Shown: positions 40,301-50,523, counted from the first letter of the stretch. The stretch: DNA of 51,159 bases from Akkermansia muciniphila (GCA_945898055.1 CAMDGV010000032.1:1-51159), one strand, 5' to 3'. Notes: generated by a model from the sequence alone, not told the origin. Numbers and translations are program-made.

Positions 40301-40642
40301 ACCCTTTTTGATTTTGCCAATCCTAGTGTGGGAACATCTCGAAGGACACCGACGGTGGTCTCTCATCAAGCCTTGTTCTTCTTGAACAGCCCACTGGTTA
40401 AATCTGCCGCAGATAAGCTGGCCCGTTTGGTGATCGTTTCGAGTCCATCGGATCGAACAGATCGGATTAAATTGGCTGTAGAACGAGTTTGGGGACGTCT
40501 CCCCACGCTGACCGAACAGCGAATGGCAGAGTCTTTTCTAAAGACGCTAGAGCCTTTAGGGAGTGATGAAATATCTCTTCAATCTTGGGCCGCTTGGTGT
40601 CAGGTTCTTTTTGCTTCGAATGAATTTGTTTACCGAGAGTAG
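37343..40642 (+). CDS. PSCyt1/PSCyt2/PSD1 protein with a LamG-like insert, pair 2
   Basis: Exported protein of the PSCyt1-PSCyt2-PSD1 family, 1099 residues, with a Sec-type signal (about residues 1-30). Heme motifs are C49-Y-E-C52-H53 in PSCyt1 and C353-A-R-C356-H357-DHKFDP in DUF1549. The feature that sets it apart is a LamG/concanavalin-like domain at about residues 533-684 (LTVETWFQ, GQWHHLALTYDG, FRLFVDGKPAG, GVLDDVWIFSRAL). This should bind a glycan or another extracellular ligand. PSD1 (DUF1553) follows from about 800, with LTARVLVNRIWQGHFGEGLV. It is followed by a DUF1501 gene 159 bases downstream, a wider gap than in the other two pairs. The function of the family is not established. 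Confidence 0.92.
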   Translation: MQMPYPTLRNVSFWLRMLGVGWCGSVLTAADHRIDFFEQKIRPVLVEHCYECHSQLGTRRKGGLLLDSAAGVLKGGDSGPVLRPGKAHESPLIRAIRYGDRELQMPPKGRLPESVIADLVRWIDDGAFDPREGQMGVAKVIASRTNTEHWAFQPIQAKGIPAGKSAHPIDRFIEERLARIGLSIGAEAERRTLIRRVSFDLTGLPPEMSAIHAFLQDTEPGAYERLLDRYLASPQYGERWGRWWLDVARYADTNGQDENKVMANAWRYRDWVIRSFNRNQPFDSFIIDQLAGDLVSTNGVDEKSIFDRWTATGFLVLGPKMLAEQDKPKLLMDLVDEQIEVTTRAFLGLTVGCARCHDHKFDPVSARDYYALAGIFRSTKTMDNLNFVSKFNERQITDRLALDAREFYFRQVEAVKSSLAFALRQANQSLLDRWRALLPQVVDRSLAGHSVEDLSLPNPVALERLKSVLLSESSSNQIGRTLRRLANDPGALAAAFSEAEVTGQNQNERVAVGKVGAGFRATGSTFIERDSSSVLEPNQLTVETWFQTPSFSTQGDARRWLVSKNSNEESEGHYALVLDGARAGAYLNVGGGPKNIFTVWSSEGLLKPGQWHHLALTYDGSTFRLFVDGKPAGKTVVGRTRVPGKGPLVLGRRGDGYGGFKGVLDDVWIFSRALNKAEIEARFRNLGSGSLEGSVAHWDFNSLTESEARFYALIELRDFLIGSGGVFALPSDPRPYYPASVRDRIRALEDEKERMTANAPPPLAMVLAVEEGKPVSLPIHVRGSHLNLARDPVPRGFIRGVGQTRAGAISENRSGRLELASWLIDETNPLTARVLVNRIWQGHFGEGLVRSSDNFGVRGEVPSHPELLDWLAQEFIRSGWDVKYLHRLILKSAAWRQTGLVVPLGATAVALDPDNRLLGRFPRQRLEAEMIRDALISVSGQLDLAIEGSLVNWKNDEYTPEDTVSAETLRRSVYLPVVRDRVYDVFTLFDFANPSVGTSRRTPTVVSHQALFFLNSPLVKSAADKLARLVIVSSPSDRTDRIKLAVERVWGRLPTLTEQRMAESFLKTLEPLGSDEISLQSWAAWCQVLFASNEFVYRE

Positions 40643-40801
40643 CCGAGCTTATGGTGAAACTATTGGGCCGCTTGCTTTCAGGTTCTCAGTTTTTTGCTTT
40701 TAATGATTTTTATTGAAGTATCTTGGCCGGTCGTCGCAAAGTTAGAAGTCAATCACTGAAAGAACAATTCAGTTACTGGGGTTGGTCATTTTAACCTACG
40801 T

Positions 40802-42211
40802 GTGAGTGCATTTTTTACATCGCCACGATCCCGCCGTCAGTTACTGCGGGAATGTAGCGGTGGATTTGGCAGTTTAGCCTTGCTGGGGTTGCTGTCGTCC
40901 TTGGAGTCGAAGGCCACTCCCGGACTGGGCCGTCCGTTAGCAGTGCGCCCGCCGCTTTTCCCGGCACGCGCCAAACGGGTTATTTTTCTCTTTATGCACG
41001 GAGGTCCCTCGCACGTGGATACCTTTGATTATAAGCCGCTGCTGATTCGGGATTCCGGTAAACCGTTACCCTTTGACAAGCCTCGAATTCAGTTTGCAAA
41101 AACTTCCAATTTGAGGAAGTCGCCTTGGGAATTTCGCCCCTATGGTCAGAGTGGCACCATGGTGAGTGATTTGTTTCCATCAGTGGGGGCGTGTGCTGAT
41201 GACTTGTGTTTGCTGAGATCCGTTCACGGAACAAATGAAGCGCATGGGGGGGCGCTTTTGAAGCTACATACGGGTTCCGACACCGCAGTGAGGCCGAGCC
41301 TTGGGTCGTGGGTTTCCTACGGATTAGGGTCAGAAAACCAGAACCTGCCCAGTTTCCTGACCATTAACCCCACCCTTGGTCATGGCGGAGTGGGTAATTG
41401 GTCGAGTGCGTTTTTACCGGCGGTGAACCAAGGAACTCCAATTGGAGGTGGGATGCCTGTCGCTCAAGCGTCCATCAAGTATTTACACCATCCAGAAACC
41501 GATCAGCGGATCCAACGAGCGCAACTCGATTTGCTCGGTGAAATCAACCGAGATCATTTGGATCGAGTGGGTGGTGATGCAGCGATGGAGGCTCGGATTG
41601 AATCTTTTGAACTGGCCTTTCGCATGCAACGAGAGGCCCCAGAGGCCATGGATTTGGGGAAGGAAACCGAGGCGACTCGAAAGCTGTACGGCCTCGATAA
41701 TCCAGGGACAGCCTCGTTTGCGCGTCAGTGCTTGTTAGCTCGACGATTCAGCGAGCGAGGGGTTCGATTTGTACAAGTCACCCACGGGTATTGGGATCAG
41801 CACGAAGACTTAACCAAAGACCACGGGCGCTTGGCTGCCGAGGTAGATCGCCCTATCGCCGGGTTGCTCCGGGATTTAAAATCAAGGGGGTTACTCGACG
41901 AAACGCTGGTGATTTGGGGAGGAGAGTTTGGGCGCACGCCGACCCTCCAAGGAAAAGATGGGAGAGATCATCATCCGCATGCTTTTACCCAATGGATGGC
42001 TGGCGGCGGTGTAAAGGGTGGGTTTAGTTATGGGGTTACCGACGATTACGGGTTTTATTGTGTCGATCAGAAAGTTCACGTACACGATTTGCATGCCACT
42101 ATTTTGGGATTGATGGGACTGGATCATGAGGCCTTGACTTATCGTTACGCGGGGCGTGATTTTCGATTAACCGATGTTTCTGGTCGAATCGTTCGAGAGA
42201 TATTTGCTTGA
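40802..42211 (+). CDS. DUF1501 family exported protein, pair 2
   Basis: 469-residue DUF1501 protein with a GTG start at 40802. The N-terminus SRRQLLREC (residues 10-18) is a twin-arginine-like motif, followed by a Leu/Gly-rich core, so Tat export is likely. Family landmarks are [37 protein letters not shown] and GRDHHPHAF, with His pairs that probably bind metal. Its last bases (TTGA) overlap the start of a hybrid histidine kinase gene, suggesting translational coupling to a regulator. It differs from the DUF1501 proteins of pairs 1 and 3, which share RIAQYEMAF-x-MQSSVP, by having [16 protein letters not shown] at that place. Confidence 0.92.
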   Translation: MSAFFTSPRSRRQLLRECSGGFGSLALLGLLSSLESKATPGLGRPLAVRPPLFPARAKRVIFLFMHGGPSHVDTFDYKPLLIRDSGKPLPFDKPRIQFAKTSNLRKSPWEFRPYGQSGTMVSDLFPSVGACADDLCLLRSVHGTNEAHGGALLKLHTGSDTAVRPSLGSWVSYGLGSENQNLPSFLTINPTLGHGGVGNWSSAFLPAVNQGTPIGGGMPVAQASIKYLHHPETDQRIQRAQLDLLGEINRDHLDRVGGDAAMEARIESFELAFRMQREAPEAMDLGKETEATRKLYGLDNPGTASFARQCLLARRFSERGVRFVQVTHGYWDQHEDLTKDHGRLAAEVDRPIAGLLRDLKSRGLLDETLVIWGGEFGRTPTLQGKDGRDHHPHAFTQWMAGGGVKGGFSYGVTDDYGFYCVDQKVHVHDLHATILGLMGLDHEALTYRYAGRDFRLTDVSGRIVREIFA

Positions 42212-44694
42212 ACAAAAAACACTTCACTTCACCGCGGGGAATGGGCCTCTTTTTAAGTCGATTGGGTTTATCAACTGCTCTTGAAGATCCGAATCTCAAT
42301 CACGATTGGCCAGCGTCTGACCGCTCTTTTTCGTGGAAAATCTACTCGGGCCATGGTTCCCACCACCGTCCAGAGGATGGCCTTTCTCCCTTAAAGTTGA
42401 CTGATCACTTTTTGCCCCTTCGCTCTTGGATTGGAAGGGGTTGGATTTTCTTAGTTCTGCGACTCTGCAGGGCCGAAGCCCAGAGTGAAGCATCAAGGGG
42501 TGGAGACTATAAATCCTCCCTGCAATTGACGGAGGTACTGTGTTTTTGTTTTGCGCTACTGTCTTTGACTGGACTGATCTGGATTTGGAGCTTCTACAAA
42601 AAGCGAGATGAGCAACGGAGGAAGGAGGGTGTACTAGTACTGCGATGCCGTGAATTGGAGCAACGGTTGGAGTCGAGTCAACTCGAGTTGCAACAGAAAC
42701 AGCTAATGATCCAAAGTATCGTGGATTTGATTCCAGGTTTGGTTTGTGCGAAAGACTCTGACGGTCGGTTTTTGCTAGTGAATCAAGGATTAGCGGACCA
42801 TCACGGATTGCCGGTAGCGACCCTTCAAGGTCGGACGGACCGAGAGTTGATGTTGAGCCTGAATGAATTCGTGTTGGGCGGATTAGCTAATCAAGAAACC
42901 TTGGTTTTGGATAAAGAGAGTTTAGTTTCGACCGACTTAGTTGTTGATTGTGTCGGCGGTCAACGATGGATGGAGACCCGGAGACGCTCTTTTCGCTCTT
43001 TGGATGGAAGGTTAGGATGGGTGGGATTCGCCCTCGATATTACCGACCGAAAGAAGGAAAGAGAGCAACTCGTTTTGGCGAGGGATGCGGCCGAGGCGAG
43101 TGGTCAAGCTAAGGCTCTTTTTTTAGCAAATATGAGTCATGAAATCCGGACGCCAATGAATGGGGTCATCGGCATGATTAGTCTTCTCTGTGAGACGCCT
43201 TTAACTGATAAGCAACTGGAGTTTGCATCGGCGGTCCGCGACTGCGCTGATTCTCTACTCGATATCGTCAACGACATTCTTGATTTTTCAAAAATCGAAG
43301 CCGGTAGATTGTTGTTTGAGGTCGTTGAATTTGATTTGGTAGAGACCGTGGAACAGTGTGCGACTTTGCTGGCGGAATCAGCGCAATTGCGAGGGTTGGA
43401 GTTGGTGTTAATTATTCGACGCGAGGTACCGAGATTTCTGCACGGTGATGCGGGTCGAATCCGGCAAATCCTCCTAAATTTGCTAGGTAACAGCATCAAG
43501 TTCACGCTTGCTGGAGAAATTCTGATCGAGATAACTCTTAAGTCTCAGGCGGGTAACCAGTCGGAGATTTTAGTGTCTGTTCAGGACACTGGAATTGGAA
43601 TGAGTGCGGAAATGGCGGAGCAGATCTTTGAGTCATTCACTCAGGCTGATATTTCAACCACCCGCCGGTTTGGGGGGACTGGGTTGGGATTAGCGATTAG
43701 TCGGCGTCTGGTGGAAATGATGGGGGGCACTATCGGGGTCGAGAGTTCGCCCGGAAAAGGATCACGCTTCTGGTTTACCTTGGCACTAGAGCACTCCGGA
43801 TTAGTGCCAGTGCCGTCAACGCCGCTTTCGTTAGCCCCACTGAGGGTGTTGGTAGTGGAAAACAATCGAACGAATCGAGGGGTTCTTCAGTATCAGATGG
43901 CTGACTGGAAGCTTGGTTCAATTCTTTTTGTTGAGTCCGGGGAACTTGCCTTAGAGGAGTTGAAGGCTGCTGTGGCCCGATCCACTCCCTTTGACGTCGT
44001 CATTTTGAACCTTGTGATGGCAGAAATGGATGGAGCGCAACTAGCGAGTTTGATCCAGTCTGATCCTACGATTTCGAGCACGCGTCGGGTGATGCTTTCC
44101 CCTGTGTGCAACAGCGTTCAAGCGCTGGAATTGAATCAACTGGTTTTTGAAGCGTGGTTAACCAAGCCGGTTCGACCCGAAATCCTCTATCAGACCCTGG
44201 CTCGGATAAATTCAAGGAGTCTCTTGGACGGCGAGGTCAGTGCAACGATCCTGAAGAAAAGTGAAGTTTTAAAGGCAGTAGAAGATCTTGGAAGTCTGAT
44301 AAAAACCTCAGAAGAGGCCCCAATCCGAATCTTGGTTGCGGAAGATAATTTGGTGAATCAGAAAGTAGTGCTCAAGCATCTAGAAAAAATGGGGTTCCAT
44401 GGCGACATCGCGACCAATGGAGTCAGAACTCTCGAGGCATTGCGACAGATGCCCTATAGTTTGATCCTTATGGATTGCCAGATGCCGGAGATGGATGGCT
44501 ATGAGGCAACCCGTCGAGTCCGAAAGGGGGAAGCGGGGAGTGCGACCATTCCGATTATTGCCATGACCGCAAACGCTATGCAGGGCGATAGAGAACGCTG
44601 TTTGGAATGCGGGATGGATGATTATATTGCCAAGCCATTTCGGCAAAAGGAGTTGGATGATAAAGTTGCTTATTGGCTCGTATCAAAAAAATAA
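42208..44694 (+). CDS. Membrane hybrid histidine kinase: PAS, HisKA, HATPase_c, two receiver domains
   Basis: 828-residue hybrid sensor kinase if the TTG at 42208 is used. ATG 42241 is an alternative eleven codons downstream. One membrane span lies near residues 106-127 ([15 protein letters not shown]). A PAS domain with [20 protein letters not shown] occupies about 170-285. The phospho-accepting histidine is H311 in [11 protein letters not shown]. The ATPase has N, G1 and G2 boxes ([27 protein letters not shown]). Receiver 1 (about 545-655) has N601 in place of the phosphorylatable aspartate and ENN for the acidic pocket, so it is probably not phosphorylated. Receiver 2 (about 705-825) is intact with D756 ([13 protein letters not shown]). 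It has no adjacent response regulator, so its output is unknown. The start overlaps the preceding DUF1501 gene. Confidence 0.9.
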   Translation: MNKKHFTSPRGMGLFLSRLGLSTALEDPNLNHDWPASDRSFSWKIYSGHGSHHRPEDGLSPLKLTDHFLPLRSWIGRGWIFLVLRLCRAEAQSEASRGGDYKSSLQLTEVLCFCFALLSLTGLIWIWSFYKKRDEQRRKEGVLVLRCRELEQRLESSQLELQQKQLMIQSIVDLIPGLVCAKDSDGRFLLVNQGLADHHGLPVATLQGRTDRELMLSLNEFVLGGLANQETLVLDKESLVSTDLVVDCVGGQRWMETRRRSFRSLDGRLGWVGFALDITDRKKEREQLVLARDAAEASGQAKALFLANMSHEIRTPMNGVIGMISLLCETPLTDKQLEFASAVRDCADSLLDIVNDILDFSKIEAGRLLFEVVEFDLVETVEQCATLLAESAQLRGLELVLIIRREVPRFLHGDAGRIRQILLNLLGNSIKFTLAGEILIEITLKSQAGNQSEILVSVQDTGIGMSAEMAEQIFESFTQADISTTRRFGGTGLGLAISRRLVEMMGGTIGVESSPGKGSRFWFTLALEHSGLVPVPSTPLSLAPLRVLVVENNRTNRGVLQYQMADWKLGSILFVESGELALEELKAAVARSTPFDVVILNLVMAEMDGAQLASLIQSDPTISSTRRVMLSPVCNSVQALELNQLVFEAWLTKPVRPEILYQTLARINSRSLLDGEVSATILKKSEVLKAVEDLGSLIKTSEEAPIRILVAEDNLVNQKVVLKHLEKMGFHGDIATNGVRTLEALRQMPYSLILMDCQMPEMDGYEATRRVRKGEAGSATIPIIAMTANAMQGDRERCLECGMDDYIAKPFRQKELDDKVAYWLVSKK

Positions 44695-44793
44695 GCCGTG
44701 GCCGACCTCCGGTCTTCGTGTCGATTAAAGTGAGTACCTAGAGCACTTCAGAGTTGGAATTAGAACCTTCTTTGTCAGAGTTTGGCTTCAGCA

Positions 44794-47700
44794 ATGAGAC
44801 CTTTAGCTTTCCCCTTTTTCTCCCTGTCGTTTTTTGGTGTCTTTTTAGGAACAGGTCTCCTTTTTGGCGAGTCGTCGAAGGCGCCTCTTACTTTCAACCG
44901 AGATATCCGCCCGATTCTTTCTGATGCGTGTTTTTCGTGTCATGGCCCGGATGCACAGAAGGTGAAGGGAGGGTTGCGATTAGATCAGCGTGAGGCGGCA
45001 CTGCAACCGGCCAAATCAGGCAAGACAGCACTGGTCCCGAATCATCCGGAAAGCAGTGAAATTATGCGTCGTCTCTTGACATCGGATCCCGACGAACAGA
45101 TGCCCCCGCCGGAATCGCACAAGGTCTTGACTGCGGACCAGAAGTCCCTCCTTCAGCGTTGGATTGCTGAAGGGGCAGTCTATCAGGGGCATTGGGCCTA
45201 TACTCCCCCCGTGCGACCCAAGGTGCCGGCCGGGGTGGGTGCGGTCGATGCCTTAATCCTTCAACCACTGAAGGCCCGTGGATTGCGGCCGTCGCCCGAG
45301 GCTGACCGGCGGATATTGGCTCGGCGTTTATACTGGGATTTGATCGGTGTGCCGCCGTCGCCCGAGATGGTAAGTCGCTTTGAATCTGACCGCGAACCGG
45401 GGGCTTACGAGCGTTTGGTGGATCGTTTAATGGCTTCCCCACAGTATGGTGAACGCATGGCCATTGGATGGTTGGATCTCGTGCGCTTTGCTGACACCAT
45501 CGGGTATCATTCAGATGTGCCTCGCAATATCTGGCCTTATCGTGACTATGTGATTCGAGCTTTCAATGCGAACTTTCCCTTTGATCGCTTCACGGTGGAG
45601 CAACTTGCGGGTGATCTTTTACCTCATCCAACTCAGGATCAATTAGTGGCCTCTGGATTCAACCGACTTTTGCTCACAACCGAGGAAGGGGGGGCTCAGG
45701 AAAAGGACTATGAATCGCGGTATTTGACCGATCGAGTGCGGGCGGTGGGCACGGTGTGGTTGGGGCAGACTTTAGGTTGCGCCCAGTGCCATGATCACAA
45801 GTTTGATCCGATTCGTGCGCGTGATTTTTACTCGATGGGTGCTTTTTTTGCGGACGTAAAGGAGGGGATCATTGCGGCACGTGAACCGGGCATGCTGGTG
45901 CCGGATGAGATTCAAGGGAAGGCATTGAAACAGTTGACCGATGAAGCGGGGCGGGCGGGATCTGCCTTTGAGGCACCGCACCCAGAATTCGATGCGGCTT
46001 TTGAAAAATGGCAGCGGGAAAATTTAAGTGCGTTGGAATCGGAGGCACTTTGGATCGCCAGAGTTCCCGAGTCCGTTCGTGCTTTGAATGGGACCCAGTG
46101 GACGGTGCGCGAAGATCGGTCGATTTTGGCGAGTGGGCCCAAGCCGGATACGGAGACTGTGGTCTTGGTTCTTGCTGGTCTTGCAGAAGGTATAAAAGGG
46201 CTACGGTTGGAGGTGTTACCTGATAAATCATTGCCCTCCAAGGGACCGGGGCGCTCCGGTAACGGAAATTTTGTTTTGACCGAAGTTCTTGCACGAGTCG
46301 TTAAGGAGGGCAAAGAAGTGCGACGTTTGCCTTTTGCTACGGCTTGGGCCAACCACGAGCAGAGTACTTTAGTGGAACAAAATCCCTATAGGCTTTGGTC
46401 TGCGGCTTCGGTGATTGATGGCGACGTGAAAGGGGTTTTTGCCGGTTGGGCTATCCTGCCCAATGCGGGGCAGGCGGCTGAGTTGCGACTGGGTTTTCGC
46501 GATGGAGTGGCACTGGAGGTTGGGGAGAGTTTGGAAATCGAACTTCAGCAGAATCACGGACACGGAGCCCATACATTAGGTTGTTTCCGTCTGAGTACCT
46601 CGACCGATTCGAGAGGATTAAAGCCCATGCTATGGCCACTTTTACCAAAAGAAATCGCTGAAAAGCTTCAGGTGCCGGCCGCCAAACGGACTCCAGCACA
46701 ACAGACAGCGTTGAGGGATAAATTTAAGCTGGAAGCTCCCGAATTTGCCGCCCTACGAAAGCAAAAAGCGGATGCTGAGAAAGCGGTAGCCGATTTTGAG
46801 AAGTCGCTTCCCCGAACCCTCATCACCCAACGAACAGATAAACCTCGAACGGTACGTATTCTGCCTCGAGGCAATTGGATGATTGAGACTGGGGAGGTGA
46901 TAGAACCCGCTCTTCCAGGGTATTTAAAAACGGCGGGGCGGACTGAGGGCGGACGGCGTTTAAATCGATTAGATTTAGCCCAATGGGTGGTTTCTCCCGA
47001 GAATCCGTTGACTGCGAGGGTCGTTGTGAATCGGTTTTGGAAACAGTTCTTCGGTATCGGATTGTCAAAAGTCTTGGATGACTTTGGTGCGCAAGGGGAA
47101 CCCCCCAGAAACCCGGAACTGTTGGACTGGTTGGCGGTTGAGTTCCGTGAAAGCGGGTGGGATGTTAAGCACCTCGTTCGGACGTTGGTGCTGAGTCAAG
47201 CTTACCGACAGGTATCGACGGCTTCACGCGAGGAGGTGGCGCGTGATCCAGAGAATCGAGATCTGGGGCGCCAGAATCGCTGGCGAATTGATGCTGAACT
47301 AGTCAGGGACACCGCCTTATCATTCTCAGGCCTCTTGGTTACTCAAATTGGGGGGCCGAGTGCGCGTCCTTATCAGCCGGATGGCTACTGGGAAAATCTA
47401 AACTTTCCTCAACGAGCCTATCAAGCGAGTGCGGGATCAGATCAGTACCGTCGAGGAGTCTACACTTGGTGGCAACGTTCGTTTATGCATCCCAGTATGT
47501 TAGCCTTTGATGCGGCAACCCGTGAGGAGTGCGCCGCAGAAAGGAATCGTTCGAATATTCCTCAGCAAGCTTTGGTATTATTGAATGATCCTAGTTACGT
47601 CGAGGCCGCTCGGATGTTCGCCCTTCGTATCCTGACTGAAGGCGGCGGGGACGATCGCTCTCGCTTAATTTGGGCTTGGCGCCGCGCCTTAGCTCGAGAT

Positions 47701-47904
47701 CCCTCGAGGGAGGAACTAGCCACGCTGGGGCAGTTATTGCAGACTCAGCAGACAAGCTTTGCGAAAGATCCAGCGGCGGCGACTCGGTATGCTGGATTCG
47801 GAGGCGCCGCAATTCCTGCCGGTATCGATGCAGCACGATTGGCCGCTTGGACCGATATTGCACGTACAGTGTTAAATCTACACGAAACTATCACCCGCTC
47901 TTGA
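44794..47904 (+). CDS. PSCyt1/PSCyt2/PSD1 multidomain cytochrome-type protein, pair 3
   Basis: 1036 residues from the ATG at 44794. The frame also opens at a TTG at 44782, but the ATG leads into a clean Sec signal peptide. Heme motifs are C46-F-S-C49-H50 (PSCyt1) and C329-A-Q-C332-H333-DHKFDP (DUF1549). Between DUF1549 and PSD1 lies a module with GIKGLRLEVLPDKSLP, unlike the central modules of the other two. PSD1 (DUF1553) begins near residue 720 with NRLDLAQWVVSPENPLTARV. The protein closely resembles the pair 1 protein in both ends (NRDIRPILSDACFSCHGPD, RPYQPDGYWE) and so is probably its paralogue. The stop is 3 bases before the ATG of the next DUF1501 gene. Confidence 0.93.
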   Translation: MRPLAFPFFSLSFFGVFLGTGLLFGESSKAPLTFNRDIRPILSDACFSCHGPDAQKVKGGLRLDQREAALQPAKSGKTALVPNHPESSEIMRRLLTSDPDEQMPPPESHKVLTADQKSLLQRWIAEGAVYQGHWAYTPPVRPKVPAGVGAVDALILQPLKARGLRPSPEADRRILARRLYWDLIGVPPSPEMVSRFESDREPGAYERLVDRLMASPQYGERMAIGWLDLVRFADTIGYHSDVPRNIWPYRDYVIRAFNANFPFDRFTVEQLAGDLLPHPTQDQLVASGFNRLLLTTEEGGAQEKDYESRYLTDRVRAVGTVWLGQTLGCAQCHDHKFDPIRARDFYSMGAFFADVKEGIIAAREPGMLVPDEIQGKALKQLTDEAGRAGSAFEAPHPEFDAAFEKWQRENLSALESEALWIARVPESVRALNGTQWTVREDRSILASGPKPDTETVVLVLAGLAEGIKGLRLEVLPDKSLPSKGPGRSGNGNFVLTEVLARVVKEGKEVRRLPFATAWANHEQSTLVEQNPYRLWSAASVIDGDVKGVFAGWAILPNAGQAAELRLGFRDGVALEVGESLEIELQQNHGHGAHTLGCFRLSTSTDSRGLKPMLWPLLPKEIAEKLQVPAAKRTPAQQTALRDKFKLEAPEFAALRKQKADAEKAVADFEKSLPRTLITQRTDKPRTVRILPRGNWMIETGEVIEPALPGYLKTAGRTEGGRRLNRLDLAQWVVSPENPLTARVVVNRFWKQFFGIGLSKVLDDFGAQGEPPRNPELLDWLAVEFRESGWDVKHLVRTLVLSQAYRQVSTASREEVARDPENRDLGRQNRWRIDAELVRDTALSFSGLLVTQIGGPSARPYQPDGYWENLNFPQRAYQASAGSDQYRRGVYTWWQRSFMHPSMLAFDAATREECAAERNRSNIPQQALVLLNDPSYVEAARMFALRILTEGGGDDRSRLIWAWRRALARDPSREELATLGQLLQTQQTSFAKDPAAATRYAGFGGAAIPAGIDAARLAAWTDIARTVLNLHETITRS

Positions 47905-47907
47905 CCT

Positions 47908-49356
47908 ATGAATGAACTCTCTTTTCAACGTCTCTTTCTCGATCAACAACGGACCCGTCGTGTTTTCTTAGGCCGAGCCTCTCAAGGATTAGGCCTGTTC
48001 GCCTTGAGTTCTTTGTTGCGTCCGCAGTCCCTTCAAGCGGCCGGTCTTGGTGGGACGCCGAAGTTGGCTGGTTCGGTGATTCCCCGACACTTTCAACCAC
48101 GAGCCAAACGGGTTATTTGGCTGAGCATGGCGGGCGGTCCGTCGCATTTGGAAACCTTTGATCCAAAGCCAAAGCTCGCTGAAATGCATGGGAAACCCAT
48201 GCCAGATTCTTTTACAAAAGGTAAGCAAATCGCTCAGTTACAGGGTCAAAAACTAGTCTGTTATGGACCTCAGCACCCCTTTAAACGCTTTGGAAAAGCA
48301 GGGGTAGAATTATGCGAACTCTTTAAGCACATCGGGTCGGTCTCCGACGAGATTTGCTGGGTCCGATCGATGACCACCGAGGCGATTAACCATGATCCCG
48401 CCCACATGTTTATGAATACGGGATCACAGATTGCAGGACGCCCCAGTATGGGATCTTGGACGGTCTATGGTTTGGGATCTGAAGCGGAGAATCTCCCTGG
48501 GTTTGTGGTGTTGACTTCGCTCGGTCGTGGCGGACAGAACCAACCCATTGCCGCGCGTCAATGGGCGGCAGGTTTATTGCCAAGTCGGTTTCAAGGTGTG
48601 CATTTGCGTGGGAAGGGTGATCCGGTCATGTACCTCAGTGAACCCCCGGGTGTGACTCGTCAGGCCCAGCAACAGGTCGTGCAGACGGTAAATAAACTCA
48701 ATGCACAGCATGATGCCGTTGTCGATGATCCAGAAATTAGCACGCGGATTGCCCAGTACGAGATGGCTTTTCAGATGCAATCCAGTGTTCCTGAGCTAAT
48801 GAATGCCGCTTCTGAACCTGCGACCATTCAAGAATTGTACGGATGTAAACCAGGCGATGGATCTTTTGCCTCGAACTGTCTTTTAGCACGTCGCTTGGCG
48901 GAACGCGGCGTGCGATTTATTCAATTGTACCATAAGGATTGGGATCATCACGACAGTGTGAAGCAGGGTGTTGCGTATAAGGCAGAAGAGGTGGACCGCG
49001 CCTGTATGGCATTGATCACGGATTTGAAGCAGCGGGATATGTTGAAGGACACGGTGATTGTTTGGGCGGGTGAATTCGGGCGAACTCCCATGAGCCAAGG
49101 AGGCAGTGGTCGCGATCATCACAATGCAGGGTTTACCTTGTGGATGTGTGGTGGCGGCATCCGACCTGGAATAATTTATGGCGGCACCGATGAGTTGGGA
49201 TATGCCGCAGTGGATAGGCCGGTGGATGTGCACGACATCCATGCCACAGTGTTGAGGCAATTAGGGATTGAACACACTCGTTTGTCCTTAAAGTTTCAAG
49301 GGTTAGATGTCCGCTTAACTGGGATTGCAGGTAAGGTGATTGACTCGATTATCTGA
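47908..49356 (+). CDS. DUF1501 family exported protein, pair 3
   Basis: 482-residue DUF1501 protein. A twin-arginine-like motif (TRRVFLGRA, residues 14-22) precedes a Gly/Leu/Ser core, so Tat export is likely. Landmarks include RAKRVIWLSMAGGPSHLETFDPKP, WAGEFGRTPMSQGG and GRDHHNAGF. The second histidine of HH is followed by N rather than P, unlike pairs 1 and 2. It resembles the DUF1501 of pair 1 in INHDPA and [18 protein letters not shown], which supports duplication of the whole pair. It begins 3 bases after the PSD1 stop. No terminator is recognised immediately after it. Confidence 0.93.
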   Translation: MNELSFQRLFLDQQRTRRVFLGRASQGLGLFALSSLLRPQSLQAAGLGGTPKLAGSVIPRHFQPRAKRVIWLSMAGGPSHLETFDPKPKLAEMHGKPMPDSFTKGKQIAQLQGQKLVCYGPQHPFKRFGKAGVELCELFKHIGSVSDEICWVRSMTTEAINHDPAHMFMNTGSQIAGRPSMGSWTVYGLGSEAENLPGFVVLTSLGRGGQNQPIAARQWAAGLLPSRFQGVHLRGKGDPVMYLSEPPGVTRQAQQQVVQTVNKLNAQHDAVVDDPEISTRIAQYEMAFQMQSSVPELMNAASEPATIQELYGCKPGDGSFASNCLLARRLAERGVRFIQLYHKDWDHHDSVKQGVAYKAEEVDRACMALITDLKQRDMLKDTVIVWAGEFGRTPMSQGGSGRDHHNAGFTLWMCGGGIRPGIIYGGTDELGYAAVDRPVDVHDIHATVLRQLGIEHTRLSLKFQGLDVRLTGIAGKVIDSII

Positions 49357-49915
49357 GAATCCGTAGAGGGAGAGGATAAGCAGAGAGATCACTTGATCGG
49401 CAAGTCCTTGAGCAATTATTAGATCCTTTATTATCAGCTTCTTTCTGCGAGGGTAGATGAGACGGCAACTGGAGGGTAGAAGTGGGACTGGCTGGTCTCA
49501 GTTTAAGACTGAAATTTTAGATTGGGGTAGGGGAGTATCGCCTTTCTTGAGTGGTTGGGTAGCCTTGTGGGCGCAGGAACCGACTTCTTGGGTCGCTAGA
49601 GATACCTGCTTGGGAAGGAGCAAGTTCGTGTTTCGGAAGCGTTCGTGCAACATTCGTGAGATGCAGTCAAGGTCCTTGAATGGCTTCCCAAAAACCACGC
49701 TTCCTTAGTGCCCCCTATTGAGTCGATGCCATCGCTCACCAGTACGCGAGGATTCCCGGAATTGATTAGATTTTGCTTTTTGAGGCGGAGTTCAAGACGC
49801 AGCCAGTGGTCCGATGGAACCTCGGGCAACCGAGCTGGGGCTGTCTTCCAGCGTCGCTGAACCTGCCGGGATTGGTAGATCCGGAAGCGGGCGGTTGGTT
49901 TGGGATCGGATGGAT
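49357..49915. other. Gene-poor stretch between pair 3 and the SUMF1 remnant
   Basis: No supported gene. Open frames on both strands (for example 49457-49708 plus and 49498-49698 minus, each below 85 codons) lack recognisable motifs and conflict with one another. The sequence may be decayed coding DNA left by the same event that truncated the SUMF1-type gene next to it. Confidence 0.4.
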
Positions 49916-50260
49916 TCACCGAACTGCGCTGAGGACGGGGCGGAAGGCCAGAACGTAGTACCGATCGCCCGGGATGAACGAGCCCCGAAAGGCAGAGCGA
50001 ACGAACCCGGCGTCTTCGCCCGAACTGCCCCCGCGGATCACGCGGATGGAGGCCGATCCCAGACCTGTCGGGTCTGTCACACTCCCGGTCGGATATTCGC
50101 CGTGCCAGTCCGAACACCACTCCCACACATTTCCCAGCATGTCGTAAAGCCCCCACGCATTGGCCGCCTTTTGCTTCACAGCATGCATCTGGTTTCCAGA
50201 GTTCCATCTATGCCACGCGATCGCATCCAGTTCCCCATATCGGGCCAAATGGGGACATTC
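49916..50260 (-). pseudogene. Truncated SUMF1/formylglycine-generating-enzyme-family remnant
   Basis: The minus strand encodes the C-terminal third of a SUMF1-type domain: NAWGLYDMLGNVWEWCSDWHGEYP, VTDPTG, IRVIRGGSSGEDAGFVRSAFRG and a final LAFRP. The N-terminal two-thirds are missing. The frame meets a TAA at 50261-50263, five codons upstream of a TTG (50248), with nothing similar further on. The two C-terminal cysteines of true sulfatase-activating FGE (around the RGGS...R.A.R part) are absent, so even the ancestral protein was probably one of the many bacterial SUMF1 proteins with another role. I infer a dead gene. A short expressed peptide cannot be ruled out. Confidence 0.75.
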
Positions 50261-50263
50261 TTA

Positions 50264-50523
50264 AAGAGCTAAGACGTAAGCCAACAGACACCTTGACAGC
50301 TTATTTTGGAGGAGAATAGGGGGTAAATCAGCATTCAAAAACCAAATCTCCTTACCCTCCGCGTCAAAAAGCAAATTCCTATTAATTCGGGTCGATCGAG
50401 GGCGTTCTTTGATCGAATAAAACTGATTTGGCCCTGCGCATCGGAAGGGTCGGAGGGTGCCGTGCCTTGAAGTTGAGTGAAGTCATTGCTTCCAATTTCA
50501 AATTCTCAATTTAACCTCTTTGC
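50264..50523. other. Upstream region of the sulfatase gene
   Basis: No gene is seen. TTGACA at 50293-50298 is a perfect -35 hexamer, but the bases 17 on (ATAGGG at 50316) are a poor -10, and the start codon is more than 200 bases away, so I do not call a promoter. The stretch is otherwise AT-rich with no hairpin worth noting. Confidence 0.35.

Noticed and set aside
49596-50207. 203-codon minus-strand frame across the SUMF1 remnant
   Set aside because: The SUMF1 similarity lies in a different frame of the same strand. This frame reads as its shadow, rich in Arg and Pro with no recognisable domain.
50293-50321. Promoter at the perfect TTGACA hexamer before the sulfatase
   Set aside because: There is no acceptable -10 box at 16-18 bases, and it is more than 200 bases from the start codon.
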